Source of the DNA: Spirosoma sordidisoli
GTDB taxonomy: Bacteria; Bacteroidota; Bacteroidia; Cytophagales; Spirosomataceae
Reading direction: 5' to 3'
Length of the DNA stretch: 64,000 nucleotides
Assembly: GCF_004138325.1 (NCBI RefSeq)
Contig: NZ_SBLB01000001.1
Span: 1,497,855-1,561,854, forward strand
Positions within the stretch are counted from its first letter, which is position 1, and each line of letters opens with the position of its first letter. The position numbers and the translations under genes are program-made. The notes beneath the pieces were generated by a model. It searched no databases. It was not told the origin of the DNA and worked only from the letters and a program-made list of their open reading frames with translations. Positions 35,539 through 45,218 of this stretch are shown here, piece by piece.

Positions 35539-35602
35539 GCCTACGGGTTATTATCCCCTCCTGAACAGGGGCTCGCTAACAGCCCGTAGGCTGATTTTTT
35601 TA
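35539..35602 (+). terminator. Rho-independent-like terminator after the basic small gene
   Basis: GCCTACGGG (35539-35547) pairs with CCCGTAGGC (35583-35591), an inner CCCC/GGGG pair can extend the stem, and a run of seven T residues follows within four bases. Confidence 0.55.
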
Positions 35603-35824
35603 ACGGACAGGATCGACTCCATAGAGCGGCTCTTACGAACCTGTCCGGGCGTTTGCGAACGCCACAAGGTCATCAACCCCCGTACAATTTCTTGTACCAG
35701 CGGGAAAAATTGGTGGCTACGGAGACGTAAAGTCAACGGTCTTCCTGAATCAGGAGCCCCCTGTAAACTGGCCATACTCGTCTCAACAGACGCCGGCTTT
35801 TACAACCGATCAAACCAACCGATC
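35603..35824. other. intergenic remainder, nothing recognised
   Basis: The stretch from the terminator to the 65-residue frame at 35825 completes a gene-free gap of just over 300 bases. The long frame through it (from 35453) has no protein-like character before residue 125. Confidence 0.4.
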
Positions 35825-36022
35825 ATGACAAACCAACTCCCCTACACGTCCATTCCCGATACATCCGATACCATCTACTGGGAACCGAAATCGTTAAAGA
35901 ATAATCTGCGGAGCACCACCTTTGTACCCCGAGACAGGGAGCTGCACCAGCAACTTCGGGTTAAAGCCTGGGCGGTTATTCAGGCTTCTCTGTCGAAGCG
36001 GAATAAAAAAGCGAAATACTAG
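35825..36022 (+). CDS. 65-residue hypothetical protein
   Basis: A small frame with ATG at 35825: polar, with PYTSIPDTSDTIYWEPKS at the start and a basic end SKRNKKAKY. There is no signal peptide or membrane segment. I do not recognise it. The longer open frame to 35453 runs through the terminator of the preceding gene and is unlikely. It could be a real small protein of the same type as the 51-residue gene upstream, but confidence is modest. Confidence 0.4.
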   Translation: MTNQLPYTSIPDTSDTIYWEPKSLKNNLRSTTFVPRDRELHQQLRVKAWAVIQASLSKRNKKAKY

Positions 36023-36291
36023 CGGTCGGAACGGTTCCGTAAGTCTATGAAATCATAAATACCACGGCTGGTCAGTAGCGACAACGCGTCTGCCTGACCA
36101 GGAACCATACCCGCTCCTCCGGCCCGGCAAAACAGGGCCTGCTTTGGGAGAAACCGCTTTTTTTACCGGATAACCGTCAATTCGTACCAGTTCCGCAGGC
36201 TGCCCCGCCGGTAGTTTTGTCTCATCCATTTGGGACAGACATTTCCGTTTGCCCGATTGGCAACCATCGATCGACATTACTCGGAACAGGT

Positions 36292-37224
36292 ATGGATAAT
36301 CGCATTCTAGGTCTTCATCATATTACGGCCATCGCCAACAGCGCCCAGCGCAACTACGACTTTTACACCCGCGTGCTGGGCCTGCGGCTGGTCAAGAAAA
36401 CGGTCAACTTCGACGATCCCGGCACTTATCATTTTTACTACGGCAACGAAGAAGGCACACCGGGCACCATCCTGACGTTCTTTCCGTGGGAGGGCATCGG
36501 GCCGGGTAAAAACGGCGTCGGCATGGCCACCGAAATCGGGTATTCGGTGCCCGTCGGGAGCCTCGACAGCTGGGCCGAGCGGTTCCGCGAAACAGGCGTC
36601 GCTGTGGGCGAGCAGGCCGAACGGTTCGGAGCACGCTACATGCCCTTTAAAGACCCCGACGGACTGGCCATCAGCCTGATCGAGCATCCCGACAGTCGGC
36701 CCGCCTGGGAAACCGAGGCCGTTCGGCAGGCTATGGCAACCCGGGGGTTTCACAGCATAACCCTGACGCTGCAAACGGTAGATGCCACGGCCCGCCTACT
36801 GACCGACCTGTTCGGCTATGAGCTACAGGCGCAGGATGGCAATCGCTATCGATTCAGTACCGATGCCATCGATACGGCGTCGATTGTCGATCTGCTCGAA
36901 GAACCCAAAGGCCCCATAGGCCGCAATGCCGCCGGCACCAATCACCACGTTGCGTTTCGGGTGGCCAATGAGTCTGTTCAGATGGCGCTCCGCGATAAAA
37001 TCATGAGCCAGGGTCTGTCGATCACCCCCAAAATAGACCGCGACTATTTTTTCTCGCTCTATTTCCGCGAGCCCGGCGGGGTGCTGTTTGAGATCGCCAC
37101 CGACAATCCCGGCTTCACTGTCGACGAACCCCTGTCGGCCCTCGGCACGTCGCTCCGGCTCCCGAAGCAGTACGAAGCCTCACGAGTGCACATCGAGAAG
37201 GCCCTGCCTGTACTGACCACCTGA
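36292..37224 (+). CDS. ring-cleaving (extradiol-type) dioxygenase, VOC superfamily
   Basis: A 310-residue protein with paired vicinal-oxygen-chelate modules. The opening GLHHITAIANSAQRNYDFYTRVLGLRLVKKTVNFDDP, read in pieces, is that of the MhqO/MhqA-type hydroquinone or catechol dioxygenase group. Candidate iron ligands are His9 (or His10), the histidine of NHHVAF near 220 and the glutamate of GGVLFEIATD near 270. It acts in the cytoplasm on an aromatic diol or detoxifies quinones. The ATG at 36292 is the family start; the frame is open to 36217. The quinone reductase at 15.7 kb could act in the same stress, but this is speculation. Confidence 0.87.
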   Translation: MDNRILGLHHITAIANSAQRNYDFYTRVLGLRLVKKTVNFDDPGTYHFYYGNEEGTPGTILTFFPWEGIGPGKNGVGMATEIGYSVPVGSLDSWAERFRETGVAVGEQAERFGARYMPFKDPDGLAISLIEHPDSRPAWETEAVRQAMATRGFHSITLTLQTVDATARLLTDLFGYELQAQDGNRYRFSTDAIDTASIVDLLEEPKGPIGRNAAGTNHHVAFRVANESVQMALRDKIMSQGLSITPKIDRDYFFSLYFREPGGVLFEIATDNPGFTVDEPLSALGTSLRLPKQYEASRVHIEKALPVLTT

Positions 37225-37284
37225 GGGCTGGTCGACCAATTTTCTCCAGCCTCTTTACCCATCAATCACCAATCCTGACTGCGT

Positions 37285-38286
37285 ATGGCCACGATAGCCT
37301 TATACGGATTTGGCCGCATTGGCCGACAGTTTCTGCGGATTGCCCTGCAACATGACCTGTTTACGCCGGTTGCCGTGGCCGATATCCGCGACGAATCGAC
37401 GCTGGCAGCTCTGTTTGCGGTCGATACCAACTATGGGCGCTGGCCCGAACCCGTTACCGGACGGGCCGGTGCGCTACAGATCGGCCACCGCAGCCTGCCC
37501 TATATCAACTCGATGCAGGCAGTGCCGGACTGGGGTGCGCTGGGCGTCGATCTGGTCGTTGACTGTACGGGTCGGGCTACCACCCGCGCCGGTGCCCAGG
37601 TTCACCTGGATCGGGGCGCCCGCTACGTACTCATCAGCGCCCCAAGCAAGACCCTGGCCGACTGCGATGCCGTTCTGCTCAAGGGAATCAACCTGGATAC
37701 GTTCGACCCGGCCAGCCATCACCTCATCAGCATGGGCAGTTGTACGACCAACGCCCTGGCTGCGGTGGTGAAGGTCATCCGGGAGCGCTTCGGGATTCAG
37801 TACGGCCTGTTTTCGACGGTCCACTCGTATACGAACACCCAGTCGCTGACCGATCAGCCGATGAAAGACCGGCGCGACTCCTGGGCCGCAGCCGAGAACA
37901 TCATTCCTTCCTCGTCGGGAGCCGCCCGGGCGTTGCAGTTTATCTGGAACGATCTGAAAATTACGGGCAAAGCCTACCGCGTTCCGACCCGAACGGGCAG
38001 CATTGCCGAGCTGAATCTAATCACGGAAAAAGACTGTACGGTGCAGGACGTCAACGATGCGTTTCGCCGGGCCGCTACCGAGGGGCCGCTGAGAGGGGTT
38101 CTGGACGTACTGGATGGCGAGTGGGCCTCGTCGCGGATTGTGGCCGATCCTCACTCCTCGATCGTTGATTTACCCCTGACCGCCAAAGAAGGCAATCTGC
38201 TGTCGGTAGCCACCTGGTACGACAACGAGTGGGGCTTCGCGAACCGCCTGGCCGAAGTGGCTGCGTTTCTGGCCGACCGCATCTAG
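37285..38286 (+). CDS. gap: glyceraldehyde-3-phosphate dehydrogenase, divergent type I
   Basis: A 333-residue GAPDH: nucleotide-binding ALYGFGRIGRQFLR at 5-18, catalytic Cys153 in GSCTTN (151-156), and His180 in FSTVHSYTNTQ. The enzyme makes 1,3-bisphosphoglycerate with NAD(P). Several positions differ from housekeeping GAPDHs, for example KTLADCDAVLLKGIN in place of the usual D-x-P-M-F-V-x-G-V-N segment, so this may be a second, specialised copy. It lies among stress-type genes (dioxygenase before, Dps after). Gene spacing to both sides is short. Confidence 0.9.
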   Translation: MATIALYGFGRIGRQFLRIALQHDLFTPVAVADIRDESTLAALFAVDTNYGRWPEPVTGRAGALQIGHRSLPYINSMQAVPDWGALGVDLVVDCTGRATTRAGAQVHLDRGARYVLISAPSKTLADCDAVLLKGINLDTFDPASHHLISMGSCTTNALAAVVKVIRERFGIQYGLFSTVHSYTNTQSLTDQPMKDRRDSWAAAENIIPSSSGAARALQFIWNDLKITGKAYRVPTRTGSIAELNLITEKDCTVQDVNDAFRRAATEGPLRGVLDVLDGEWASSRIVADPHSSIVDLPLTAKEGNLLSVATWYDNEWGFANRLAEVAAFLADRI

Positions 38287-38321
38287 CCGACCGCAAATTT
38301 TCTAATCAACACCCGTTCACC

Positions 38322-38621
38322 ATGGGACAACTCCATTACGATACCGTTTCGGAAGCCGTTGCTGCCTTACAGAAACAGGGATTCACGACCGATTTCCGAC
38401 TCGAGCAGGACCGGCTGGTCTGCCCGGTGGCGTCCTTTGGCGCCGATGAGTTTACGATCGTCGACATCTACCGCTACGAAGGCGATACCGACCCCGCCGA
38501 CGAAGCCAGCGTCTACGCCATCAAGTCCCGGTCGGGGTTGAAAGGGATACTGGTTACCGGTTACGGCGCTTCGGCCGATGCGGTATCAACTGCCCTGCTC
38601 GAAAAGCTTCATAGCCGATAA
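38322..38621 (+). CDS. 99-residue conserved hypothetical protein
   Basis: A small soluble alpha/beta protein: HYDTVSEAVAALQKQGFTTDF, read in parts, then FTIVDIYRYEGDTDPADEASVYAIKS and KGILVTGYGAS. This pattern is common in Bacteroidota small proteins that have been labelled phosphoribosylpyrophosphate synthetase, a name this length cannot support. It lies 35 bases after the gap gene and 41 bases before dps, so the three are likely cotranscribed. The ATG at 38322 is the only sensible start. Confidence 0.72.
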   Translation: MGQLHYDTVSEAVAALQKQGFTTDFRLEQDRLVCPVASFGADEFTIVDIYRYEGDTDPADEASVYAIKSRSGLKGILVTGYGASADAVSTALLEKLHSR

Positions 38622-38662
38622 ACGCCAATTCCGATTTACCCCACTACAACAACCAGGTTCTT

Positions 38663-39136
38663 ATGAAAACAACTATTGGTATCTCGCCCGAAAACCGCGA
38701 AGTCGTTGCGCATCAGCTGGCCATACTGCTGGCCGACGAGTTTGTGCTCTACACCAAAACCCTCAATGCCCACTGGAATCTGGAGGGCATCGACTTTCAC
38801 TCCGTACACCGTTACTTCGAGGAGCTCTACACGCAATCGGCCGATATGGTCGACGATGTGGCCGAGCGCATCCGGCAGCTGGGTCACTATGCTCCCGCCA
38901 CCCTGAAGAATTTCCTGCAACTCACCCACCTGACCGAACAGGACGAAGATGGCAATGACAGCCGCAGCCTGATCAGAAAACTACTGGCCGATCACGAGAG
39001 CCTGATCGAGTTTATCCGGGGTACGATCAACGAGTTTCAGGAAGCCCATCACGATGCCGGCACGAGCGATTTTGTTACGGGGTTGATGGAAAAACACGAG
39101 AAAATTGCCTGGATGCTGCGGTCCCATCTGCGCTGA
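38663..39136 (+). CDS. dps: Dps-family DNA-protection ferritin
   Basis: A 157-residue mini-ferritin. The ferroxidase residues are present: His in LNAHWNLEG (near 38), His and Asp/Glu in FHSVHRYFEELYTQSADMVDDVAERI (near 50-78). Dps forms a 12-subunit shell that oxidises iron with hydrogen peroxide and can bind DNA. The C-terminus is short without a Lys-rich tail. It is the third of three closely spaced genes starting with gap. Regulation by oxidative stress is usual, but no binding site is evident here. Confidence 0.93.
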   Translation: MKTTIGISPENREVVAHQLAILLADEFVLYTKTLNAHWNLEGIDFHSVHRYFEELYTQSADMVDDVAERIRQLGHYAPATLKNFLQLTHLTEQDEDGNDSRSLIRKLLADHESLIEFIRGTINEFQEAHHDAGTSDFVTGLMEKHEKIAWMLRSHLR

Positions 39137-39192
39137 ACAACTACGGAAACGGTCGGCAGCCTCCAGACATAGCCTCCAAAAAGAATGCGACT

Positions 39193-39209
39193 CTCCAGAA
39201 TAACTGGAG
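39193..39209. promoter_or_regulatory. inverted repeat, candidate enhancer site for the sigma-54 activator (AraC gene)
   Basis: CTCCAGAATAACTGGAG is a 6-base inverted repeat with a 5-base spacer, 77 bases upstream of a -24/-12-like promoter. It shares CTCCAGAAT-N3-TGGAG with the repeat at 45022-45038 in front of the SnoaL-like gene. Position and symmetry fit an upstream activating sequence of an enhancer-binding protein. Confidence 0.5.
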
Positions 39210-39285
39210 GTTACTGCCAGACCGACAATATATTAACTGCTTAATAATCAGTACATTACCTTAAAAATAACACTCTATTTCAAAC

Positions 39286-39301
39286 TGGCATTTTCTTGGC
39301 A
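39286..39301 (+). promoter_or_regulatory. candidate sigma-54 (-24/-12) promoter for the AraC gene
   Basis: TGGCATTTTCTTGGCA keeps the essential GG and GC dinucleotides ten bases apart and closely follows TGGCAC-N5-TTGCA. The AraC ATG is 49 bases downstream. Confidence 0.5.
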
Positions 39302-39350
39302 ATGTAGTTCGTACTGGCCGGGTCAACCTCCCCTCCGAACTCTTCGCCTT

Positions 39351-40253
39351 ATGAAACCAAATACGCAACACGGGCTCCTCGACGTACAGCGATTCGAAAC
39401 AAGTCACTGGCCGTTGGCCGGTCGGGCGCAGCGCCAGTTCAAGCTGATCCTGATCCGGGCCGGCTATGGCTATCACCGCATCAACGGCAATCAGTTTCCC
39501 TACCGGTCCGGCGATATTTTCTTCCTGGGCCCGGTAGACAGCCACTCTTTCCTGATCGATCAGCCAACCTCGTTCTGCGTGCTCACCTTTACGGAGCTGT
39601 ACCTCTCTCGCCTGTCGGCAAGCGGTCAGGAGGCCTGGCCCCAACTAAGTGACCAGAGCCAGCTGGTCAGCCAGCCGTTCGTTGGCAGTATCGTCAGCAG
39701 CACGACGGAACAGCAGCACCTGAGCGCGCTGGTCGATATGGTCCAGGCGGAACAACTCAATCACGGGCATCTGCTGGCCAACCCCATTGTAGAGTCGCTG
39801 ATGAAAACGATTATAAGTCTGATAGACCGTCAGCTGGCGCGGCATCCGATGCGGCTCCCGACGCCGAAGAATGCGTCTCCGTCGCTGATTCGGCGCATGG
39901 GTGCTTATATCTGCCACCATATTACCCAGCCCGATCGGCTCCGCATCGACAGGATGGCCGACGTCTTTCATTATTCGCAGAGCCACCTGAGCGCGCTCTT
40001 CAAGCAACAGGCGGGCGAGTCGATTCAGCAGTATATTATCCGGTACAAGCTCCAGCTGGTAGAAGCCCGGCTGCGGCTGAGCAACATGACCATTTCGCAG
40101 ATTGCCGACGAGTTTGGCTTTACCGACATCTGTCATCTCAACAAGCTGTTCAAACAGCGGTATCAGACAACTCCTACCGCCTACCGCAGGCGGGTTCAGG
40201 TGTCGGGACTGATCGATCCTACCTACGCCCACGACGCTTTCGATGCTGTCTGA
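39351..40253 (+). CDS. AraC-family transcriptional regulator
   Basis: A 300-residue regulator: N-terminal cupin-like sensing domain (about 20-120, with GYGYHRINGNQFPYRSGDIFFLGP), linker, and a C-terminal pair of helix-turn-helices (about 190-290, with HYSQSHLSALFKQQAGESIQQY and ISQIADEFGFTDICHLNKLF, both typical). It is preceded by a sigma-54-like promoter and an inverted repeat that is shared with the SnoaL-like gene on the far side of the sigma-54 activator, so it may be a second-tier regulator under that system. It converges with the sensor kinase gene, 32 bases apart. Confidence 0.9.
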   Translation: MKPNTQHGLLDVQRFETSHWPLAGRAQRQFKLILIRAGYGYHRINGNQFPYRSGDIFFLGPVDSHSFLIDQPTSFCVLTFTELYLSRLSASGQEAWPQLSDQSQLVSQPFVGSIVSSTTEQQHLSALVDMVQAEQLNHGHLLANPIVESLMKTIISLIDRQLARHPMRLPTPKNASPSLIRRMGAYICHHITQPDRLRIDRMADVFHYSQSHLSALFKQQAGESIQQYIIRYKLQLVEARLRLSNMTISQIADEFGFTDICHLNKLFKQRYQTTPTAYRRRVQVSGLIDPTYAHDAFDAV

Positions 40254-40285
40254 CCAACTCCGCCCGGACCGCCCGACCTGATTGG

Positions 40286-42643
40286 TCATACGCCGACTAT
40301 TGGCTGCTGCTCTATTTTTTCTTCCGCGAAGGTCAGGCTGATCGCTACGCCGTTGTCCTGGCTGATCTGGAGATTGCCGCCGAGCTGCTTGCTCAGCCCC
40401 CGAATCAGGCTCATGCCCAGCGTACGACTCCGGTTCGGATTCAGGTCGGGGGGCAGGCCGACCCCGTCGTCTGCCATCACAAGCCGGTACGTCTTTTTGT
40501 CGAGCACCACGAACTCGATGCGGATGAGCCCGCTTTGCTGACCCGGGAAGGCGTATTTGAGCGAGTTGGTGATCACCTCATTGATAATCAGCCCCAGCGG
40601 AACGGCCAGCGTAACGTCCAGATCGACCGGCGCAATGGCGAGTTGTTTCTGCACCGTATCCTGCCGCGCAAAGGTCGTCAGCAGGTACTCGACAATATCG
40701 GCGATGTAGGCCCTCATCGAGATCGTGGAGAGCCGCTCGGACTGGTATAGCTTCTGATGAATCAGAGCCATCACATGCACCCGGTTCTGGCTTTCGCGGA
40801 TGGCCGACAGGGCGGCTTTGTCTTTCAGATAAACACCCTGCGAATGAAGCAGGCTGCTGATGATCTGCAGGTTGTTCTTGACCCGATGGTGAATTTCCTT
40901 GATCATCCATTCCTTCTCGTCCAGCAGGCCTTCTTTTTCGTCGAGCAGGCTGTCTTTGTCCCGGATGAGTATTTCCTTTTCGGCCAGAATCCGCTCCAGC
41001 GATTCGTTTTTTCGATTGATTTCGAGCTGCTTGGCTTCCAGCAGCTGGTTGCTGCGCCGTTTCAGCCGGTACTGGCTATAGCTGAGTCCCAGCAGGCCCA
41101 GCAGCAGAACGGTACCGGCCAGTATGCCGTTGCGGGTGGTCTGGGCGCGGGCCAGCTCGTTCTGCTGCTGCTGAATCTGCTGCACTTTTTTGGCGGTGGC
41201 ATACCTGACTTCCAGCTCAGCCAGCTTCCGGGTTTTGGTAACGGTAAAAATACTATCGTTCAGCGCCTTGTGCTGCCGGAAGTGATCAATAGCCGAGAGG
41301 TAGTTGCCTTCGATAGAATCGACCTTGAAGAGCATGTAATGAATATCCTTGACGGTCGAGAGCGAGTTTTTCTGGGGGTTATACGACAGCGCCTTCCGCA
41401 GGTAAAACCCGGCCTTTTTGACATCGTTACGCGCCAGATAAAACTTGCCGACGTCCTGCTGCACCTTCTGCGACATCTCGAAGTCACCACCCGATTTTTT
41501 ATAATGGGCCACCGCCTGGAGGTAGTAGCGCTCGGCCAGGTCGTATTTCTTCAGATCATCGTAGCAGTAGGCGTAGCTCTGGGCCACGCATCCGTTTTGA
41601 ATATTGTTGATCGTCGGGATCTCCTGAACCAGGTTGGTGATCAGCCCCAGCGCTTCGTAGGTTTTCCGGTGCGCAATCAGATCCCGCACCAGCTGACTGG
41701 CTGCGTTATACAGCGAGAAATTAGGCAGCTTCTCCTGACGCCATTGCTCGAAGCTCTTCCTGTACCAGTAGATGCTCTCGCTCTGCTGCCCCAGCTCCAT
41801 GTACATCTGCGCCAGCGTACCGTAAAAAACGGCGGCCGACAGCGTATCCTGCGTCCGGTTCATACTTTCCAGGCACTGGAGCGCGTAGAAAAGCCCTTTG
41901 TCGAAATTACCCTTCAGCCGGTTCACGCTGGCCAGACTGCTGTAGGTGTAATGCAGCTTGGGGTACTTCAGCTGTTTGTAGCGACTGAGTACGTCGGTAA
42001 AGGCCTGTTCGGCCACGTCGAGTTCGCCAAGGTCCATATGCAGCGACGCAGCCTGCTCCATCACCTGCACCTCCTTTGCCTGATTGCCAAGCTGTTTGTA
42101 CAAAGCAGCGGCCTGCCGATAGTACGCAAAGGTTTCCGGGTAGTTCTTGATGATGTACCGCGTACAGGTCGCGAAACGCAGCGTAGCTTCGGCTTCGGTT
42201 TGCCGGTCGCTGGTTCGGCGGCACTCGTCGATCAGGTTGGCAAAAAGTGCCTTGCCCAGCCTGGTATTCCCCCGTTCAATGTAGGCAACGACCAGCAGGC
42301 TCTGGGCGTCATGCTGTTCGTTTACCCGATGCAGGGCGTTGCTGAGTTCGTTGGCCTGCTTCAGGTAGGTTATCGCACTGTCCAGGTCGCGGGTAACCTC
42401 GCCCGCCTTGTACACCTGAAACTTACCCAGTTCGATCAGCGCGTGGAGCCGGTTGGTGTCGGGCCCGCTGTTGTTGAGCTGAACCAGCAGCTGGCTCGCC
42501 ATTTTGCGGGTAATATTCTGCGCATCGGCGGGCCGGGCCGTCAATAAAGCCAGCATAAGGCCGCCCCAAAACAGCCGCGCTCTCCGTCCCGAGCCGGGCA
42601 GTTGCACCTTGAAGCGGAAGAAAGGGACAGCAGACTCGGCCAT
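40286..42643 (-). CDS. TPR-type sensor histidine kinase (HisKA_2 / HWE-like)
   Basis: A 785-residue kinase. A signal peptide (ending ADAQ) leads into a large periplasmic region of tetratricopeptide-like helical repeats (about 60-480), one membrane helix (about 505-525), a coiled coil, and a HisKA_2 phosphoacceptor domain with EIHHRVKNNLQII (His585/586), then a HATPase with NEVITNSLKYAF and ADDGVGLP. The kinase follows the sigma-54 response regulator in the same direction after 44 bases, so the two form a two-component pair. The frame extends to a GTG at 42682, but the ATG at 42643 is preferred. Confidence 0.9.
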   Translation of the reverse strand: MAESAVPFFRFKVQLPGSGRRARLFWGGLMLALLTARPADAQNITRKMASQLLVQLNNSGPDTNRLHALIELGKFQVYKAGEVTRDLDSAITYLKQANELSNALHRVNEQHDAQSLLVVAYIERGNTRLGKALFANLIDECRRTSDRQTEAEATLRFATCTRYIIKNYPETFAYYRQAAALYKQLGNQAKEVQVMEQAASLHMDLGELDVAEQAFTDVLSRYKQLKYPKLHYTYSSLASVNRLKGNFDKGLFYALQCLESMNRTQDTLSAAVFYGTLAQMYMELGQQSESIYWYRKSFEQWRQEKLPNFSLYNAASQLVRDLIAHRKTYEALGLITNLVQEIPTINNIQNGCVAQSYAYCYDDLKKYDLAERYYLQAVAHYKKSGGDFEMSQKVQQDVGKFYLARNDVKKAGFYLRKALSYNPQKNSLSTVKDIHYMLFKVDSIEGNYLSAIDHFRQHKALNDSIFTVTKTRKLAELEVRYATAKKVQQIQQQQNELARAQTTRNGILAGTVLLLGLLGLSYSQYRLKRRSNQLLEAKQLEINRKNESLERILAEKEILIRDKDSLLDEKEGLLDEKEWMIKEIHHRVKNNLQIISSLLHSQGVYLKDKAALSAIRESQNRVHVMALIHQKLYQSERLSTISMRAYIADIVEYLLTTFARQDTVQKQLAIAPVDLDVTLAVPLGLIINEVITNSLKYAFPGQQSGLIRIEFVVLDKKTYRLVMADDGVGLPPDLNPNRSRTLGMSLIRGLSKQLGGNLQISQDNGVAISLTFAEEKIEQQPIVGV

Positions 42644-42687
42644 CGGTTGTGTTTTTTTTAGCAGGGTACCGTACAGACGCACTGGAC

Positions 42688-44760
42688 TTAGCGATCACCC
42701 GACGATGCGGTTGGAAACTGGGTGGCCAGCACTTTCCGGATGCCCAGTTTCTCCATCCGGTATTCCAGCGTTGTGGGCTTCAGATTCAGCCGTTCTGCCG
42801 CCCCCCCGCTTCCCCGGATGCGGCCGTTGGTTTGCTTCAGCACCGACAGAATATACTCCCGTTCGGTATCCTGCTGAATCTGTTTCACATCCTGTAAATC
42901 CCGGGGCGCCGACATGGCAGACTGCCCCTGAGCCGGATAGTCGCTGGCAGACGGCACCTGGGATACCGGGCAGCTCATGGCCAGCAGACTGTTGACCAGC
43001 GGCCGCCCCAGGCTGAGTGGTGTGTAGCCGTCGTTGATGATAACGGCCTGCTCGATGACGTTTTCCAGCTCACGAATATTACCCGGCCAGTTATGCCGGA
43101 TCAGCTCGTTCAGCGCGGCATCGCTGATGCCGTGATAGGGTTTGCCCAGTTTGCGAGCCGATTTCTGGGCGAAGAACTGGGCCAGCAACGGTATATCACC
43201 CGGTCGTTCGCGCAGCGAGGGCAACGTAATCGGGAAGGTAGCGAGCCGGAAATACAGGTCCATCCGGAAGCGACCCTCCGCTACTTCTTTCTCCAGCTGC
43301 CGGTTCGTAGCCGCAATGACCCGCACATTGGTTCGGATGAGCGTTTTGCCGCCCAGGCGTTCAATTTCTTTCTCCTGCAACACCCGCAGCAACTTGGCCT
43401 GAAGCTCCAGCGGCATCTCACCAATTTCGTCCAGAAAGATGGTGCCGCCCTGCGCCAGTTCGAACTTCCCGATCCGCTTCTCGAAGGCCCCCGTAAACGC
43501 GCCTTTCTCGTGGCCAAACAGCTCCGATTCGATGAGGGTAGCCGGCAGCGCAGCGCAGTTGATCTTGACCAGGATTTTATCTTTCCGCGCCGACAGGTTA
43601 TGCAGCGCCCGCGCAATGAGCTCTTTGCCGGTGCCGCTCTCGCCCAGAATCAGTACCGTAGTGTCGGTATTGGCTACCTGCGTAACCTGATCAAATACCT
43701 GCAGCAGCCGTTGACTGCGCCCGATGATTTCTTCGAAGTTGACCAGCGTTTTTACTTCTTCCTGCAGATAGGTGTTCTCCCGTTTGAGCTGTTCGCTGAG
43801 CCGGGCCACTTCTTCGAAGGCAAACACCCGCTCCAGCATCAGTACAATGGGCTGTTCGAGCCGCTCGAGCAGGTTATTGTGCCGCGACTGGTAGGTATCG
43901 GCAGTACGGCTCATGAACGTGATCACGAACCGGTCGATCTGCCCCACGTGGAGCGGCATGACTAGCGCCGACTCCAGCCGAAAGGCAGCCGCCAGGGCCT
44001 GCACCTGCCGATTCCGTTTGCCCAAGGCAGCAAAGGTGTCGGCGCTGTAGCGCGTCGGGCCGTCGGCAACCGAGTCGGCCGGCGCCTGGGCCAGCTCGCC
44101 GACAGTTGTGCTGGTTACCTGCCGCAGATCGTCGAGGCTAGGAATCTGGTATTCGTCGAATCCGACGCGGTAAAAGTTGAAGCTGTGCGCCGTTCCGTTT
44201 TTCTGGTAACTAACGGTCAGGAAATCGAACGGTACGTGCGGCTGAAATACCCGGGCTGCGCTCAGCAGCTTCTGTTCCCAGCTCACCGGCTCCGAAAGCG
44301 CATCCGTCAGCGCAATCTGGAGCGCCTTTTCTTCACGAAGCCTTAGTTCAGCACTATGTGCCTGGCGGTATCGGCTGATCTCCAGGGTAGTCAGAATATC
44401 TTTTTCCCGAAACGGTTTGACAATATACCCAATGGGCTGAGTGGCCTTTACGGCTTCGAGCACCCGCCGGTTGTCATTGGCCGATATATAGATAAACGGA
44501 ATTCCGCGCCCCTCCAGCTGCTTGGCCAGGTCGATGCCGGTTTCGTTGCCCTTCAGGTAAATATCGAGCAGGACGATATCGGGCTGCTCCTGCTCCATAA
44601 AAGTCAGAGCTTCGGCTACCGAGTCGGCAATACCGATGATGGAGTAGCCAGCCTGTAGCAGAATGAGCTCCAGATCGTTGGCAATGATGTATTCATCTTC
44701 GACAATCAATAGTTTGCAGAACGATGTTGATGAAAGAGGAAGGCCGATTGATGGTTGCAT
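42688..44760 (-). CDS. sigma-54-dependent response regulator (receiver-GAF-AAA+-Fis)
   Basis: A 690-residue enhancer-binding protein. A receiver domain (about 16-125) has E21/D22, phosphorylation site D66 and K115. A GAF-like domain spans about 145-310. The AAA+ domain (about 345-580) has GESGTGKE, the sigma-54 contact GAFTGA within [13 protein letters not shown], and DEIGEM. A Fis-type HTH lies near 640-680 ([28 protein letters not shown], read in parts). Only sigma-54 activators keep GAFTGA. With the downstream kinase it forms a two-component system; likely targets are the flanking AraC and SnoaL-like genes, which share a repeat plus -24/-12-like promoters. Confidence 0.93.
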   Translation of the reverse strand: MQPSIGLPLSSTSFCKLLIVEDEYIIANDLELILLQAGYSIIGIADSVAEALTFMEQEQPDIVLLDIYLKGNETGIDLAKQLEGRGIPFIYISANDNRRVLEAVKATQPIGYIVKPFREKDILTTLEISRYRQAHSAELRLREEKALQIALTDALSEPVSWEQKLLSAARVFQPHVPFDFLTVSYQKNGTAHSFNFYRVGFDEYQIPSLDDLRQVTSTTVGELAQAPADSVADGPTRYSADTFAALGKRNRQVQALAAAFRLESALVMPLHVGQIDRFVITFMSRTADTYQSRHNNLLERLEQPIVLMLERVFAFEEVARLSEQLKRENTYLQEEVKTLVNFEEIIGRSQRLLQVFDQVTQVANTDTTVLILGESGTGKELIARALHNLSARKDKILVKINCAALPATLIESELFGHEKGAFTGAFEKRIGKFELAQGGTIFLDEIGEMPLELQAKLLRVLQEKEIERLGGKTLIRTNVRVIAATNRQLEKEVAEGRFRMDLYFRLATFPITLPSLRERPGDIPLLAQFFAQKSARKLGKPYHGISDAALNELIRHNWPGNIRELENVIEQAVIINDGYTPLSLGRPLVNSLLAMSCPVSQVPSASDYPAQGQSAMSAPRDLQDVKQIQQDTEREYILSVLKQTNGRIRGSGGAAERLNLKPTTLEYRMEKLGIRKVLATQFPTASSGDR

Positions 44761-45010
44761 AGTCTGAAGAGCTTTATCTGAATATCGAATACAGACCGCG
44801 TTGTCGGTTGGCTAACAAGAATTATTCCCGTTCGTGGCCCGGCTCCGTTATTGCCGAAAAACCCCGGCCAGGCCAGCCGCTTTGTGTCCGTATGTACTCA
44901 TCATTGCTATAAATACGCGGCTAATCAGATCAAAAATAACAACTCTGCGCCACGTTACCGGAAATAATCGATAGATGTACCCGACTGCCGGCAGAGCACC
45001 CCCTACGGGT

Positions 45011-45049
45011 TGTATGGAGAACTCCAGAATGTTTGGAGTTCTCCATACA
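45011..45049. promoter_or_regulatory. near-perfect 39-base inverted repeat, candidate enhancer site (SnoaL gene)
   Basis: Arms TGTATGGAGAACTCCAGA (45011-45028) and its complement (45032-45049) match at 17 of 18 positions around a 3-base spacer. The inner CTCCAGAAT-N3-TGGAG (45022-45038) recurs upstream of the AraC gene at 39193. It lies 115 bases before a -24/-12-like promoter, within the 458-base gap between the divergent sigma-54 activator and SnoaL-like genes. No other gene is seen in this gap. Confidence 0.55.
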
Positions 45050-45164
45050 GAGCAGACCCGCTCACTGGAGTTGCAACAACGGGCCATACGCGTTATGAAT
45101 TGACAATGAATAATTTATTCGTTTATACCCGTTTATGCCGGGCCTAATTACTAACCGGAGAGGT

Positions 45165-45180
45165 TGGCACTTGGGTTGAT
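45165..45180 (+). promoter_or_regulatory. candidate sigma-54 (-24/-12) promoter for the SnoaL-like gene
   Basis: TGGCACTTGGGTTGAT has a perfect TGGCAC -24 box, five bases, then TTGAT in place of TTGCA. The ATG follows 38 bases later. The -12 deviation makes this weaker than the AraC site. Confidence 0.4.
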
Positions 45181-45218
45181 ATAGGGTCTGGATAAAGCCC
45201 TTCCTTTTTCAGATCGTT

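Noticed and set aside
40251..40288. short inverted repeat TGACCAA/TTGGTCA holding both convergent stop codons
   Set aside because: Seven-base arms around 24 bases with no T-run; could easily be chance, so not listed as a terminator.
40757..42547. 596-residue plus-strand frame
   Set aside because: It is antisense to the TPR sensor kinase, whose HisKA_2 and HATPase motifs are clear.
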